DNA of 32,620 nt from Candidatus Scybalocola fimicaballi (GTDB lineage: Bacteria > Bacteroidota > Bacteroidia > Bacteroidales > Paludibacteraceae). Below the pieces are notes generated by a model. That model saw nothing but the letters and a program-made list of their open reading frames with translations. It did no database searches and was not told where the DNA came from. Both the position numbers and the translations under genes were made by a program. Position 1 is the first letter of the stretch, and each line of letters opens with the position of its first letter. This document shows, in pieces, positions 14,387-22,416 of the stretch. The stretch covers positions 9,078-41,697 of the forward strand of contig DCIP01000187.1 of the NCBI GenBank assembly GCA_002317115.1, given 5' to 3'.

Positions 14387-16371
14387 AATTTAAATTCTAC
14401 CGATGCCTTATATGATCGTCGAGGCATAGGATAAAACTTCACCACATCATATTGGTTGTCGGTAAAGTTGACCACATCTCCTCTCAGTTTCATGTCAAAA
14501 TTCTTAAAATCAAACTTTTTATAGAGCGACGCGCTATGCTCCATATATGCATCCATCCCGTTGGCTTTGATATTCTGCGGCAAAGAGTAACGTCGGCCTA
14601 CCGCATTGATATTATATGAAAAATTCACAATCGGATTCTCAAAAGCGACGCTACCATTACCCGAATGTTTAGGAGTGTACGGAATCTGATGTCCGTAGAT
14701 ATCCGACTTTGGATCAGTCAGGTCGACGGCATTTTGATAAGCATATTTGGCAGTGAAGAAAAGAGATGTCCGTTCCGACGTCGCAATTTCCATATTTGTC
14801 ATGAAATCCAAACCCTTGATCTCCACATATCCCATATTGAGAATACTCCACACAAACATCTTCGGAATATAGACAATTTTGTCGTCGACCTGATTGAAAT
14901 AGTAATCGGCAGAGATTGAAAACTTACGTTGACCTTCACGTTGACGATTGTCAAACTGATATGTCGCACCGACGTTGAACTGGCGAGTCTTCTCTGGCTC
15001 CAGCGTCCTTGCCCCGAATGAATTGAAATACAACTCATTGAATGTCGGCATACGGAAGATATCCTTATATGATGCCCTCAAATAAAACGATTTATCAAAC
15101 GGTTTATACGAAACTGCTATTGATGGCGACAGATGCTGATGATTTTCAGGAGCGTCGCCAATCTCCACCTGGTTGAAGAAGAACGATCCAAGCAAAGTGG
15201 CGGTTGCTGTCATTCTTTTATTCTCGAATTTTCCACTCACCGCTTCCAACACTGTGTGACGCTGAGGGAATACACAATCGTAGATATTGGAGTTGAAACT
15301 GTTGAATCTATAGTCGGTAGCGTTGGCCATAGAAAACTTTTCAGTGAAATTACGTCTCACCACCGCTCCACCATACCACTCTCGCTGGAAATAACGGTTG
15401 TCGAGCACACCGTTGGGATACTTCATAGCCTCATCATGGTAGTAGTTGGCATTCCAGTTGAACTTACCACAGAGTTTCAACATCGTCTTTCCCCAGTCAG
15501 TACGAGACGACACCTGAGCAAACGCATTCTTATCCTTCAACGTCTCGTTGCTCAATGTGTTATAGAAAACGACACCGCCAGGCAACTCTCTGTCGGACAG
15601 ATAATAATAGGTTTTGGCATTCAACTGAGTTTTGCCAAACTTAAAATTGCCAGACATTTCTCCGTGTCCACTGGCAGCAGCACTATGCTCACGTATCTCC
15701 TCCGTCTTCAGACTGCCATTCGTGAGAGTATATGGATAATTACCGTCGGCACGCATGAAATCAGCAGACGCACTGACGCTATTCTCTTTTCCTACTTTAT
15801 GATCGAAAGAGAGGAATGGATTAACAAGTCCGAATGAGCCACAAGTGATTTTTGCGACGGCATGGTAATTCTTATCTGTATAGAAAGGAGGATAGCTAAT
15901 AAGATTCAACATAGAAGCCGACGCGAAAGAGGAAGCCAAACAATCGATATTGTCAGACTCTCCAATATACAACGAGATATTATCAAGTTGGTCGAGAGAA
16001 AATCTACCCAAATCCACCTGACCATTCTGGCAATCCGTCACTGGGACACCATTGTAACAAACAGCGGTGTGCTTGGAGCCAAGACCTCTCACCGAAACAG
16101 TCTTCAAACCTCCCACTCCACCATAATCTTTAACCTCCGTGCCAGCCATACGTCGCACAGCATCAGAGAAATCATGTATAGCAAGACGTTCTGAATCTTT
16201 AAGGTTTATGGTTTGCGTAGTAGTGGTGGTTGGGATCAACTTATTTTCACCATCCACCACAACCTCATTTAAGTTTGAATCAAAAGATATGCTGTCAGAC
16301 TGACCTCCGTATACGACTACGGGAGCCAACCACAAAAGAATCGAAGAAATTGTTTTGGAATTAAAGCTCAT
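14383..16371 (-). CDS. btuB: TonB-dependent vitamin B12 receptor
   Basis: This 662-residue outer-membrane receptor moves cobalamin into the periplasm using TonB energy. The N-terminus has a signal peptide (residues 1-22, ending VVVYGG) and a TonB-box-like stretch LNEVVVDG. The plug domain includes DFSDAVRRMAGTEVKDYGGV, GGLKTVSVRGLGSKHTAVCY and NGVPVTDCQNGQVDLGRF. The barrel follows, with FRMPTFNELYFNSFG and a terminal aromatic residue in KASVEFKF. The length is near that of BtuB. The cobalamin riboswitch about 130 nt upstream and btuG downstream make B12 the expected substrate. It is the first gene of the operon and is divergent from prfB. Confidence 0.93.
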   Translation of the reverse strand: MSFNSKTISSILLWLAPVVVYGGQSDSISFDSNLNEVVVDGENKLIPTTTTTQTINLKDSERLAIHDFSDAVRRMAGTEVKDYGGVGGLKTVSVRGLGSKHTAVCYNGVPVTDCQNGQVDLGRFSLDQLDNISLYIGESDNIDCLASSFASASMLNLISYPPFYTDKNYHAVAKITCGSFGLVNPFLSFDHKVGKENSVSASADFMRADGNYPYTLTNGSLKTEEIREHSAAASGHGEMSGNFKFGKTQLNAKTYYYLSDRELPGGVVFYNTLSNETLKDKNAFAQVSSRTDWGKTMLKLCGKFNWNANYYHDEAMKYPNGVLDNRYFQREWYGGAVVRRNFTEKFSMANATDYRFNSFNSNIYDCVFPQRHTVLEAVSGKFENKRMTATATLLGSFFFNQVEIGDAPENHQHLSPSIAVSYKPFDKSFYLRASYKDIFRMPTFNELYFNSFGARTLEPEKTRQFNVGATYQFDNRQREGQRKFSISADYYFNQVDDKIVYIPKMFVWSILNMGYVEIKGLDFMTNMEIATSERTSLFFTAKYAYQNAVDLTDPKSDIYGHQIPYTPKHSGNGSVAFENPIVNFSYNINAVGRRYSLPQNIKANGMDAYMEHSASLYKKFDFKNFDMKLRGDVVNFTDNQYDVVKFYPMPRRSYKASVEFKF

Positions 16372-16420
16372 TCTGTCTGGTGAATAAAAACTTAATTAAT
16401 ACACCAAGACACGGAGGGTA

Positions 16421-16481
16421 ACAAAAACGAAGACGAAAACGAAAACGAAGAGTTAACGTTGACGAAAACGAAAACGGAAAC
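16421..16481. repeat. Degenerate AACGAA tract in btuB leader
   Basis: AACAAAAACGAAGACGAAAA, further AACGAA-type units, an internal GAGTTAACGTTGACG, then AAAACGAAAACGGAAACG. It is the same motif family as the tract at 2349-2403. It separates the riboswitch from the btuB start. On the mRNA it reads as CGUUUU repeats. Confidence 0.7.
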
Positions 16482-16499
16482 GTGGTCCTACATTCCTCT

Positions 16500-16705
16500 C
16501 CTCGGAGGTGCCAGGTGTATGTTGTCTTGCAGGTCTTCTGACTTCCTTCAATTGCTCGCCTTCCCATCTTTTTTCAACAGTGGCATTTCCGTAGGGGCAG
16601 GTTTTATGCCTGCCTTAACAATATTGAGCAATCCTCTACTAAAGGTCACAGCAGCGGGACTGTCCGGGACTCTCACCCGATTCCCTTTTAATCCGAAATG
16701 AAGGA
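16500..16705 (-). ncRNA. Cobalamin riboswitch
   Basis: On the minus strand the conserved core reads AAAGGGAATCGGGTGAGAGT (from 16689), then CCCGGACAGTCCCGCTGCTG and TGACC. Downstream come ATGCCACTG, GGGAAGGC and the B12 box GAAGTCAGAAGACCTGCAAG (16545-16526). These blocks in this order define the adenosylcobalamin riboswitch class. The CACCTGGCACCTCC segment after the B12 box probably forms the regulatory hairpin. Binding of cobalamin should lower expression of the whole btuB-G-F-C-D operon. A REP-like palindrome is inserted between the core and ATGCCACTG. Confidence 0.95.
16591..16614. repeat. REP-like palindrome inside the riboswitch
   Basis: GTAGGGGCAGG, TTTTAT, then GCCTGCC form a 7-bp stem plus the GTAGG head found in the palindromes at 12410 and 13187. 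It lies in the variable segment of the cobalamin riboswitch, between the core and the ATGCCACTG block, where it would add an independent stem. Confidence 0.75.
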
Positions 16706-16735
16706 TAAATCCCCAAGTCGGAACAAAACGTGGTG

Positions 16736-16743
16736 CAAAGATA
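16736..16743 (-). promoter_or_regulatory. -7 box of the btu operon promoter
   Basis: TATCTTTG on the minus strand fits TAnnTTTG and lies about 45 nt upstream of the conserved riboswitch core, as expected for a leader that begins just before the aptamer. No convincing -33 TTG is found at the ideal distance. Confidence 0.5.
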
Positions 16744-16766
16744 CACTTCATCTCACAAATATTCCT

Positions 16767-16774
16767 TACCTTTG
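16767..16774 (+). promoter_or_regulatory. -7 box of the prfB promoter
   Basis: TACCTTTG fits TAnnTTTG and lies 28 nt before the prfB ATG. The GCAAAG (16735-16740) and CTTTGC (16770-16775) parts of the two opposing -7 boxes form an inverted repeat, so both operons start from one short divergent region. Confidence 0.5.
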
Positions 16775-16801
16775 CGCTAAATTTTACATTCATACGATTT
16801 T

Positions 16802-17915
16802 ATGATTACTATAGACCAACTAAAAGATGTGTTGGAACGCGAGGACGCGTTGAGGAGGTATCTTTGACATAGATGCCAAGCGTGTGCAGATTGAGGAAGA
16901 AGAGATGCGTACGCATGACCCTAATTTCTGGGAAGACCAGAAGGCAGCAGAAGCCCAGATGAAGAAGGTGAAAGACCTTAAACGTTGGGTGGAGAAGTAC
17001 GAAGAGGTTCACAATGCCGCACAGGAGGTGCAGTTGTCTTTCGACTTCTTTAAAGAAGAGTTAGTGACAGAGGCCGACGTCGACCAAGCTTACGAGAAAG
17101 CCCTTAAACTGATTGAAGACCTTGAGATGCAGAACATGCTTCGCGCAGAGGAGGACAAGATGAGCGCTGTGCTTAAGATTGTTGCCGGTGCGGGTGGTAC
17201 TGAGGCTCAGGACTGGGCAGAGATGCTATTCAGAATGTATCAGCGTTGGGCAGACCGTCAGGGATATAAGTGTGAGATTTCCAACTACCAGGATGGTGAT
17301 GAAGCCGGACTTAAGACAGCCACAATGAAGATTGAGGGCGATATGGCTTACGGTTATTTGAAGAGTGAGAATGGTGTCCACCGTTTGGTGCGTGTCTCTC
17401 CTTACAATGCTCAGGGTAAGCGTATGACTTCGTTCACTTCTGTATTCGTCGTTCCATTGGTAGACGACTCAATTGAGATCGAGATCAACCCAGCAGGATT
17501 GTCATGGGATACTTTCCGTTCATCAGGTGCCGGTGGTCAGAACGTCAACAAGGTGGAGTCTGGTGTCCGTTTGCACTATAAGTTCCACAACGTATTGACA
17601 GACCAGGACGATGAGATCGTAATCGAGAACACAGAGACTCGTGACCAGCCAAAGAACAAGGAGAATGCCTTGCGTCTGTTGAGATCACAGTTGTACGATA
17701 TCGAGTTGGAGAAACGTCGCCAGGAGACTGCTAAGATCGAGGCTGGCAAGAAGAAGATTGAGTGGGGAAGCCAGATCCGAAGCTACGTGTTCGACGACCG
17801 TCGTGTCAAGGATCACCGTACTGACTACCAGACTTCTAACGTCAACGCTGTGATGGACGGAGACATAGACGGATTCATCAAGGCATACTTGATGGAGTTC
17901 GGTGGTGGAGAGTAA
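16802..17915 (+). CDS. prfB: Peptide chain release factor 2 (with +1 frameshift)
   Basis: RF2 releases finished peptides at UGA and UAA codons. The gene starts at ATG 16802 and encodes MITIDQLKDVLEREDALRRY, then L and an in-frame TGA (16865-16867). A +1 shift skips T16865 and continues as DIDAKRVQIEEEEMRTHDPN to the stop at 17915, giving 370 residues. The catalytic GGQ is at about residues 244-246 (SSGAGGQNVNKVESGVRLHY). The stop-recognition tripeptide position reads SPY in VRVSPYNAQG where E. coli has SPF. An annotation starting at 16884 would miss the first 27 residues. The gene has its own promoter and terminator. Confidence 0.96.
16853..16868 (+). promoter_or_regulatory. prfB programmed +1 frameshift site
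   Basis: The site contains AGGAGG (16853-16858), a Shine-Dalgarno-like stimulator, then TAT CTT TGA C. The spacing between AGGAGG and CTT is the three bases known to promote slippage. Low RF2 leaves UGA unread, the ribosome slips on CTT, and more RF2 is made, which is an autoregulatory loop. Confidence 0.95.
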
Positions 17916-17951
17916 GAGCTTAGAGCTTAGAGAATAAAGTGTATAAAGATT

Positions 17952-17984
17952 GAAGACGGAAGGTTTTCCGTCTTCTTTTTTTTG
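17952..17984 (+). terminator. Intrinsic terminator of prfB
   Basis: GAAGACGGAA (17952-17961) pairs perfectly with TTCCGTCTTC (17966-17975) around a GGTT loop and is followed by a T-run. A short GAGCTTA repeat (17916-17935) separates it from the prfB stop. Confidence 0.9.
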
Positions 17985-17993
17985 TATTATTTA

Positions 17994-18023
17994 TTTGATT
18001 TTCCATTCTAAATCATAATTTTG
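17994..18023 (+). promoter_or_regulatory. Promoter of lipocalin-like lipoprotein gene
   Basis: TTTG (17994-17997), an 18-nt spacer, then TAATTTTG (18016-18023) match the Bacteroidetes consensus. A possible TTG start at 18021 lies within the -7 box, which argues for the ATG at 18063 as the true start. Confidence 0.6.
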
Positions 18024-18062
18024 CATATAGTTTTCATCAACAACGCATTAAAGGATTATAAT

Positions 18063-18698
18063 ATGGTAAAGAATTTATTTATACTCATTTTTGTCTCAAT
18101 AGCCATTGCTCTATCATCATGCAGAGAGCAATTCGTTGACGAAATTGACCTTACTCCCATCAACAAAGATTATTTGATGGGCGGATGGAGATTCGACTCT
18201 GTCCGTTCTGTGATCAACACTAAAAATGGAAGCATGCAAAACACCGCAGCCAATGTCTGCCAGAATTTCATGAAGAAGACGTTGGAATGCCGTACACTAT
18301 ACTTCACTCCAGACACCGCATACTGTATCGTCGACATTGATGACGAAGAAGAAATGTTTATGAGACGCAGCGCATACAACGCAGATAGCCACAAAATGAC
18401 ATTTGAATTAGTCGGAGGAAACGAGGAATACGAAAAATTCTTAGGCACTTGGTATCTTCCTTTCTGGTATATCAAGGATATGACTCCAAACAAAATGACT
18501 GTCTATCTGACTAAAGATGAGATTGTCACTCTTCTTGAAGCCGACGGTTCTGTGCCTCAGTCTATCATTAACAAACTTGAGAGCGGTGCTTGCTACTGCT
18601 ACTTCAGCCGTTGCCACTACCCTATCTTCGACGAAATTGAAGAGGCTGAAAATGCATGGAATGTGTCTAAAGATGAGGTTTCTAACGAAGAAGAATAA
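18063..18698 (+). CDS. Lipocalin-like lipoprotein
   Basis: This 211-residue lipoprotein has the lipobox IALSSC with Cys20, followed by REQFVDEIDL. After the anchor, INKDYLMGGWRFDSVRSVIN starts like the lipocalin-like domains common in Bacteroidales lipoproteins, where a G-x-W near the first strand is typical. Later strands include TLYFTPDTAYCIVDID and KMTFELVGG. The C-terminus is acidic. The ATG at 18063 gives a complete signal peptide. Upstream codons from 18021 are in frame but fall in the promoter. HemW begins 7 nt after its stop, so the two are probably co-transcribed. A specific function is not known. Confidence 0.75.
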   Translation: MVKNLFILIFVSIAIALSSCREQFVDEIDLTPINKDYLMGGWRFDSVRSVINTKNGSMQNTAANVCQNFMKKTLECRTLYFTPDTAYCIVDIDDEEEMFMRRSAYNADSHKMTFELVGGNEEYEKFLGTWYLPFWYIKDMTPNKMTVYLTKDEIVTLLEADGSVPQSIINKLESGACYCYFSRCHYPIFDEIEEAENAWNVSKDEVSNEEE

Positions 18699-18704
18699 AA
18701 AAAC

Positions 18705-19847
18705 GTGGCAGGCCTCTACATCCATATTCCCCTCTGCACGCAAAGATGCAGCTACTGCGATTTTTTCTCCACTACGCTTCTCAACAAACGTGTGGAGCTG
18801 ATAAACGCTCTTTGCAAGGAGATGAAGATGCGTGTGGATTATCTGCCCAATGGATTGACCATACAGACAATATATATCGGCGGTGGTACGCCATCGTTGC
18901 TTACGTCGGATGAAATAAACACATTGATTGATTGCGCGTTGGAGACGTTTCCCCACGTCGACATCAAAGAGATGGAGATCACGATGGAGGCAAACCCTAA
19001 TGATCTGACTGACGAGTATCTGAAAAAACTGTCGGAAACTGCAATCAACCGACTCAGTATCGGTTGCCAGTCGTTCAACGACACCACACTGAAGATCATC
19101 AACCGTCGACATAATGCCAATGAAGCCAAAGAGGCAATCGCCAATGCCCACAAGTACGGATTCAATAATATCAGCGTCGACCTGATATATGGCATGCCGT
19201 CGCAAACCATTGATTCTTGGAAAGATGACGTTGCGACTGCCATATCTTTAAAGCCAAACCATATTTCGGCATACTGTCTTGAATTGCATGAAGGATCTCT
19301 TCTAACCAAAAAGATCGCGAAGGGAGAGTTGACTGCGATGGACGAGTCGGACTGCCTCGCTTGTTACAAACATCTTAGAGAAGCGACGTCGGCTGCAGGC
19401 TACGAGCATTATGAGATTTCAAACTTTGCACTAAGCGGATTCCGTTCACGTCATAATTCATCTTATTGGCACGACATTCCCTACTTGGGAATCGGTCCGG
19501 CAGCCCATTCATACGACGGCAAAAGCAGACAGTGGAATGTGAGTCATCTCCCAAAATACCTCAAGGCGATCAGCGAAAACAGACTCGACGCCGAAGTTGA
19601 GAACCTGACATTGACAGAGAAATACAACGATTATATCCTCACAGCGTTGCGTACCAGCGACGGAATTGATTTTCAATATATTGACGACAAATTCGGAAAA
19701 AGATTCAATGAGTTTGCGAAAGAAGTGGCGACAGTGCAATTAAAAGAGAACAACGTAGAAATCGAGGGAGAGAAATGCCATCTGACAGAAAAGGGCATCT
19801 TCATTTCCGATTCTATCTTCACCGAATTTATAGTGTTGGACGATTAA
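18705..19847 (+). CDS. hemW: Radical SAM heme chaperone HemW
   Basis: This 380-residue protein is a radical SAM enzyme of the HemN-like HemW group, which binds haem and delivers it to membrane respiratory proteins and is not a coproporphyrinogen oxidase. The Fe-S motif is CTQRCSYCDFF (CxxxCxxC) just after MAGLYIHIPL. Further landmarks are IYIGGGTPSLL, EITMEANPNDLT, NRLSIGCQSFND, ISVDLIYGMPSQT, and the C-terminal YEHYEISNFALSGFRSRHNS block. The start is GTG at 18705, supported by the strict position of the Fe-S motif. It lies 6 nt after the lipoprotein gene. HemW proteins are often mis-annotated as hemN, but the length and the CDFF form fit HemW. Confidence 0.92.
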   Translation: MAGLYIHIPLCTQRCSYCDFFSTTLLNKRVELINALCKEMKMRVDYLPNGLTIQTIYIGGGTPSLLTSDEINTLIDCALETFPHVDIKEMEITMEANPNDLTDEYLKKLSETAINRLSIGCQSFNDTTLKIINRRHNANEAKEAIANAHKYGFNNISVDLIYGMPSQTIDSWKDDVATAISLKPNHISAYCLELHEGSLLTKKIAKGELTAMDESDCLACYKHLREATSAAGYEHYEISNFALSGFRSRHNSSYWHDIPYLGIGPAAHSYDGKSRQWNVSHLPKYLKAISENRLDAEVENLTLTEKYNDYILTALRTSDGIDFQYIDDKFGKRFNEFAKEVATVQLKENNVEIEGEKCHLTEKGIFISDSIFTEFIVLDD

Positions 19848-19960
19848 TATCACATCGTCAATTCTAACATTTACTCACCAAACAAAAACTTTTGTGGATT
19901 TCCTCAAAAAAATGGTTGATATCTATTTTAACATTCTTTCTCATTATGTCAAAATTTATT

Positions 19961-19968
19961 TATATTTG
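19961..19968 (+). promoter_or_regulatory. Possible -7 box for the repeat-protein gene
   Basis: TATATTTG fits TAnnTTTG and implies an untranslated leader of about 80 nt before the ATG at 20053. The -33 element is not clear. The 205-bp gap between hemW and this gene shows no terminator hairpin that I can see. Confidence 0.4.
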
Positions 19969-20052
19969 TGGTCAGCATTAGGATTTTTAGAATAAAGCAC
20001 TAATGGGATTTAAGTATTGACATTATCAAACACAAGGAAAAATAATTTTTGT

Positions 20053-22386
20053 ATGAGAAATTTTCACAGCTCACGCAAATCAAGACATATAGTCAGGCTT
20101 AGTGCCTTGACAGCCGCAACCGTATTCAGTTGCGCACCTTCGTTGGCTGACGCCAGCAAAACAAAGGTGGCTATTCCTTCTGCGGACACAACTAAGTTTG
20201 TCTACAATGGCAGCCAGCAAACCTACACGCTTGCCGCCAACGAGAATTACACCGTCTTTGGCAATGCTCACACATCCGCAGGAAAGTACGAGGTGACCGT
20301 GTCGCTTAACAATTCCGCCCTTTGCGAATGGGAAGACGGAACAGTGGAGTCAAAGATCTTCAATTTTGCCATCAACAAAATGCAGATTGAGATTCCTGCT
20401 GCCGACGATTCTCTTTTCGTCTACAATGGCAATCAGCAGACTTACACAATCCCAGCAAACGACAACTATACAGCTGAAGGATTCCTTAAGACAGACGCTG
20501 GCAACCACGAAGTAACAGTGTCGCTTAACGACACGCTTAACTGCGAATGGTCGGATGCGACAGTCGCAGAGAAGAAATACACGTTTGCAATCAGCAAGGC
20601 GACAGTCAGTATACCAGCCGCCGACACAAGCAAATTCACATACAACGGCGCTGAGTTAGTTTACTCCATCAACCCAAACATCTGCTACAACGTCACTGGC
20701 AACGCACAGACAAAAGCAGGAATCCACGAAGTGACCGTATCTTTAGCAAACGCCAACAACTACCAGTGGGAAGATTTGACAAGTACGGATAAAAAATTCA
20801 GTTTTGTGATTTCAAAAGCCACAATTGAACTTCCTACAGCTGTCAAAGACACATTTGAATACGATGGTAATCTTAAGCAATTTGAGATTGTCAACAACGA
20901 GCTATACACACAAGATGTAACAAACCCAGTTGGAGTTGAAGTCGGAGATTATGTCAGAACAGTGACAATCAACGATGTAGAAAACTACATGTGGGCAGAC
21001 AACACAACAGAGCCTAAAGCTGTGACATTCGTGATAAAAGAGGGAGTTGTGAAGGTTCCAGCTTCTGCGGAATTTACATACACAGGTTCGCCAATCGAGC
21101 TTGTCCCTCTAAACGAAGCCTACACAGCTGAAAATGGAATAGGAGAGAATGCAGGCGATTACATCGTGACATTGAAGCTAAACCCTGGTTATATCTGGGA
21201 GAATGGAAAGAAAGAAGACACAACGATATTTGCAAAGATCAATCCGATCTTGGTGGAGAAACCCGTTGTCAGCACAGGCACAGTCACTTACGACAGCACC
21301 GTCTACTCTATGAGCATTCCTGAGAATCCGGCATATACAATCACAGGAGCGCTGATGGGACAAGATCCAGGCGTTTACACAACCACAGTGTTGCTGAATC
21401 CAAACTATGCGTGGACAGATTTAACTACCGACGACCAGATCTACAATTTGATCATCGAAAGAATGAAGGTTGCAATACCTGAGCCAGACAGCACTATATT
21501 CTACTACAGTCAGAAAGCTCAGACATATTCTATTGAGGAAAGCAAATCATACACGATAGCAGGCAATATCCAGAAAGAGATTGGAAGCCACGACGTCGCA
21601 TTGACACTCGTCGACACAATCTATTACGAATGGGCAGATGGCACAACAGAGCCTAAGCATTATCAGTTTGACATCATCGAAAGCTCAGGCTTTGAATATG
21701 TCGTGGTTGAGAGCAACGACCAAATTGTTCCAGGTGAGAATATAGAGATCGACTTGGCAGTAGACGGAGTTTTGCAATACTACAAAATCAGTAGCGACGC
21801 ATTGCCTGGATTGAAAGATTCATTGATAGCGTTCGACAGCGAGACATCGAAAATCAAGATTCCTACTACAGCAAAGACATTGCCAGGCAAATACAAGATG
21901 AACATCTCTCTAATGTCTGGAAATATTGAAAAGAAATTATCTATCGACGTGACAATCAACCATCCAGCATCAAGCATCATAATATGTTGGAACGACGTCA
22001 TTGCAGTAGACGGATCTAAGGTTAAGTCATCTACATACCAGTGGTACAAAGATGGCGTGAGAATCGCAGGAGCCACAGGGCAATACTACTCCGACAGAGC
22101 AGGATTATGTGGTTCATATTCGTGTGTGGTAGACGGAGACTTAAGCGTCGGACCTGTATTTCTTGATTTCGGAAAGCCACAATATTTGGACGCTCACGGA
22201 GAGAAAGGCAGAATCATCGCAAGCGCTGCAAGCAGCAAAGGCGGCAACGTCATGCTTCTAAGCATCAACGGAGAGGTGATCGATTCAAAACCAGCGTCAG
22301 CGAATATGGCATTCACTGTCAAACCAGGAACGTATGTGTTGATGCTTGAGGGTACAGACATAAGCGTCGTAGTTATTGTAAGATAA
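20053..22386 (+). CDS. Secreted protein with seven Ig-like (MBG-type) repeats
   Basis: This 777-residue protein starts with a long signal region (residues 1-35, ending CAPSLADA). Seven tandem units of about 72 residues follow (about residues 39-545), each with the pattern P-x-x-D-x-x-x-F-x-Y-N-G, then Y-x-x-x-G-x, A-G-x-x-x-V-T-V-S-L, a W-x-D and a closing I-x-x strand. They resemble the beta-sandwich MBG/YDG repeats of bacterial surface proteins. A further Ig-like part contains YQWYKDGVRIAGATGQYYSD. The C-terminus (LLSINGEVIDSKPAS, then VKPGTYVLMLEG) resembles a type IX secretion sorting domain. ATG 20053 is chosen; a TTG at 20017 is less likely. It is followed 30 nt later by an OmpA-family gene. 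A role in adhesion is inferred. Confidence 0.8.
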   Translation: MRNFHSSRKSRHIVRLSALTAATVFSCAPSLADASKTKVAIPSADTTKFVYNGSQQTYTLAANENYTVFGNAHTSAGKYEVTVSLNNSALCEWEDGTVESKIFNFAINKMQIEIPAADDSLFVYNGNQQTYTIPANDNYTAEGFLKTDAGNHEVTVSLNDTLNCEWSDATVAEKKYTFAISKATVSIPAADTSKFTYNGAELVYSINPNICYNVTGNAQTKAGIHEVTVSLANANNYQWEDLTSTDKKFSFVISKATIELPTAVKDTFEYDGNLKQFEIVNNELYTQDVTNPVGVEVGDYVRTVTINDVENYMWADNTTEPKAVTFVIKEGVVKVPASAEFTYTGSPIELVPLNEAYTAENGIGENAGDYIVTLKLNPGYIWENGKKEDTTIFAKINPILVEKPVVSTGTVTYDSTVYSMSIPENPAYTITGALMGQDPGVYTTTVLLNPNYAWTDLTTDDQIYNLIIERMKVAIPEPDSTIFYYSQKAQTYSIEESKSYTIAGNIQKEIGSHDVALTLVDTIYYEWADGTTEPKHYQFDIIESSGFEYVVVESNDQIVPGENIEIDLAVDGVLQYYKISSDALPGLKDSLIAFDSETSKIKIPTTAKTLPGKYKMNISLMSGNIEKKLSIDVTINHPASSIIICWNDVIAVDGSKVKSSTYQWYKDGVRIAGATGQYYSDRAGLCGSYSCVVDGDLSVGPVFLDFGKPQYLDAHGEKGRIIASAASSKGGNVMLLSINGEVIDSKPASANMAFTVKPGTYVLMLEGTDISVVVIVR

Positions 22387-22416
22387 GGACAGAACAAGGA
22401 TTAAGACAAAAGGATT

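Noticed and set aside
15133..15837. Plus-strand open frame of 234 codons inside btuB
   Set aside because: It is a shadow of the btuB barrel region; the TonB receptor on the minus strand is certain.
16884..17915. RF2 as a 343-residue protein starting at 16884
   Set aside because: The conserved N-terminus and the +1 frameshift signal lie upstream, so the true gene starts at 16802.
18021..18062. Upstream TTG start for the lipocalin-like lipoprotein
   Set aside because: The TTG lies inside the promoter -7 box, and the signal peptide is complete from ATG 18063.
18441..19205. Minus-strand open frame of 254 codons across the lipoprotein and hemW genes
   Set aside because: It overlaps two clear plus-strand genes and has no recognisable content.
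20160..21690. Periodic similarity as a DNA repeat array
   Set aside because: It reflects the seven protein repeats of the Ig-like gene, which are too diverged at DNA level to be an array.
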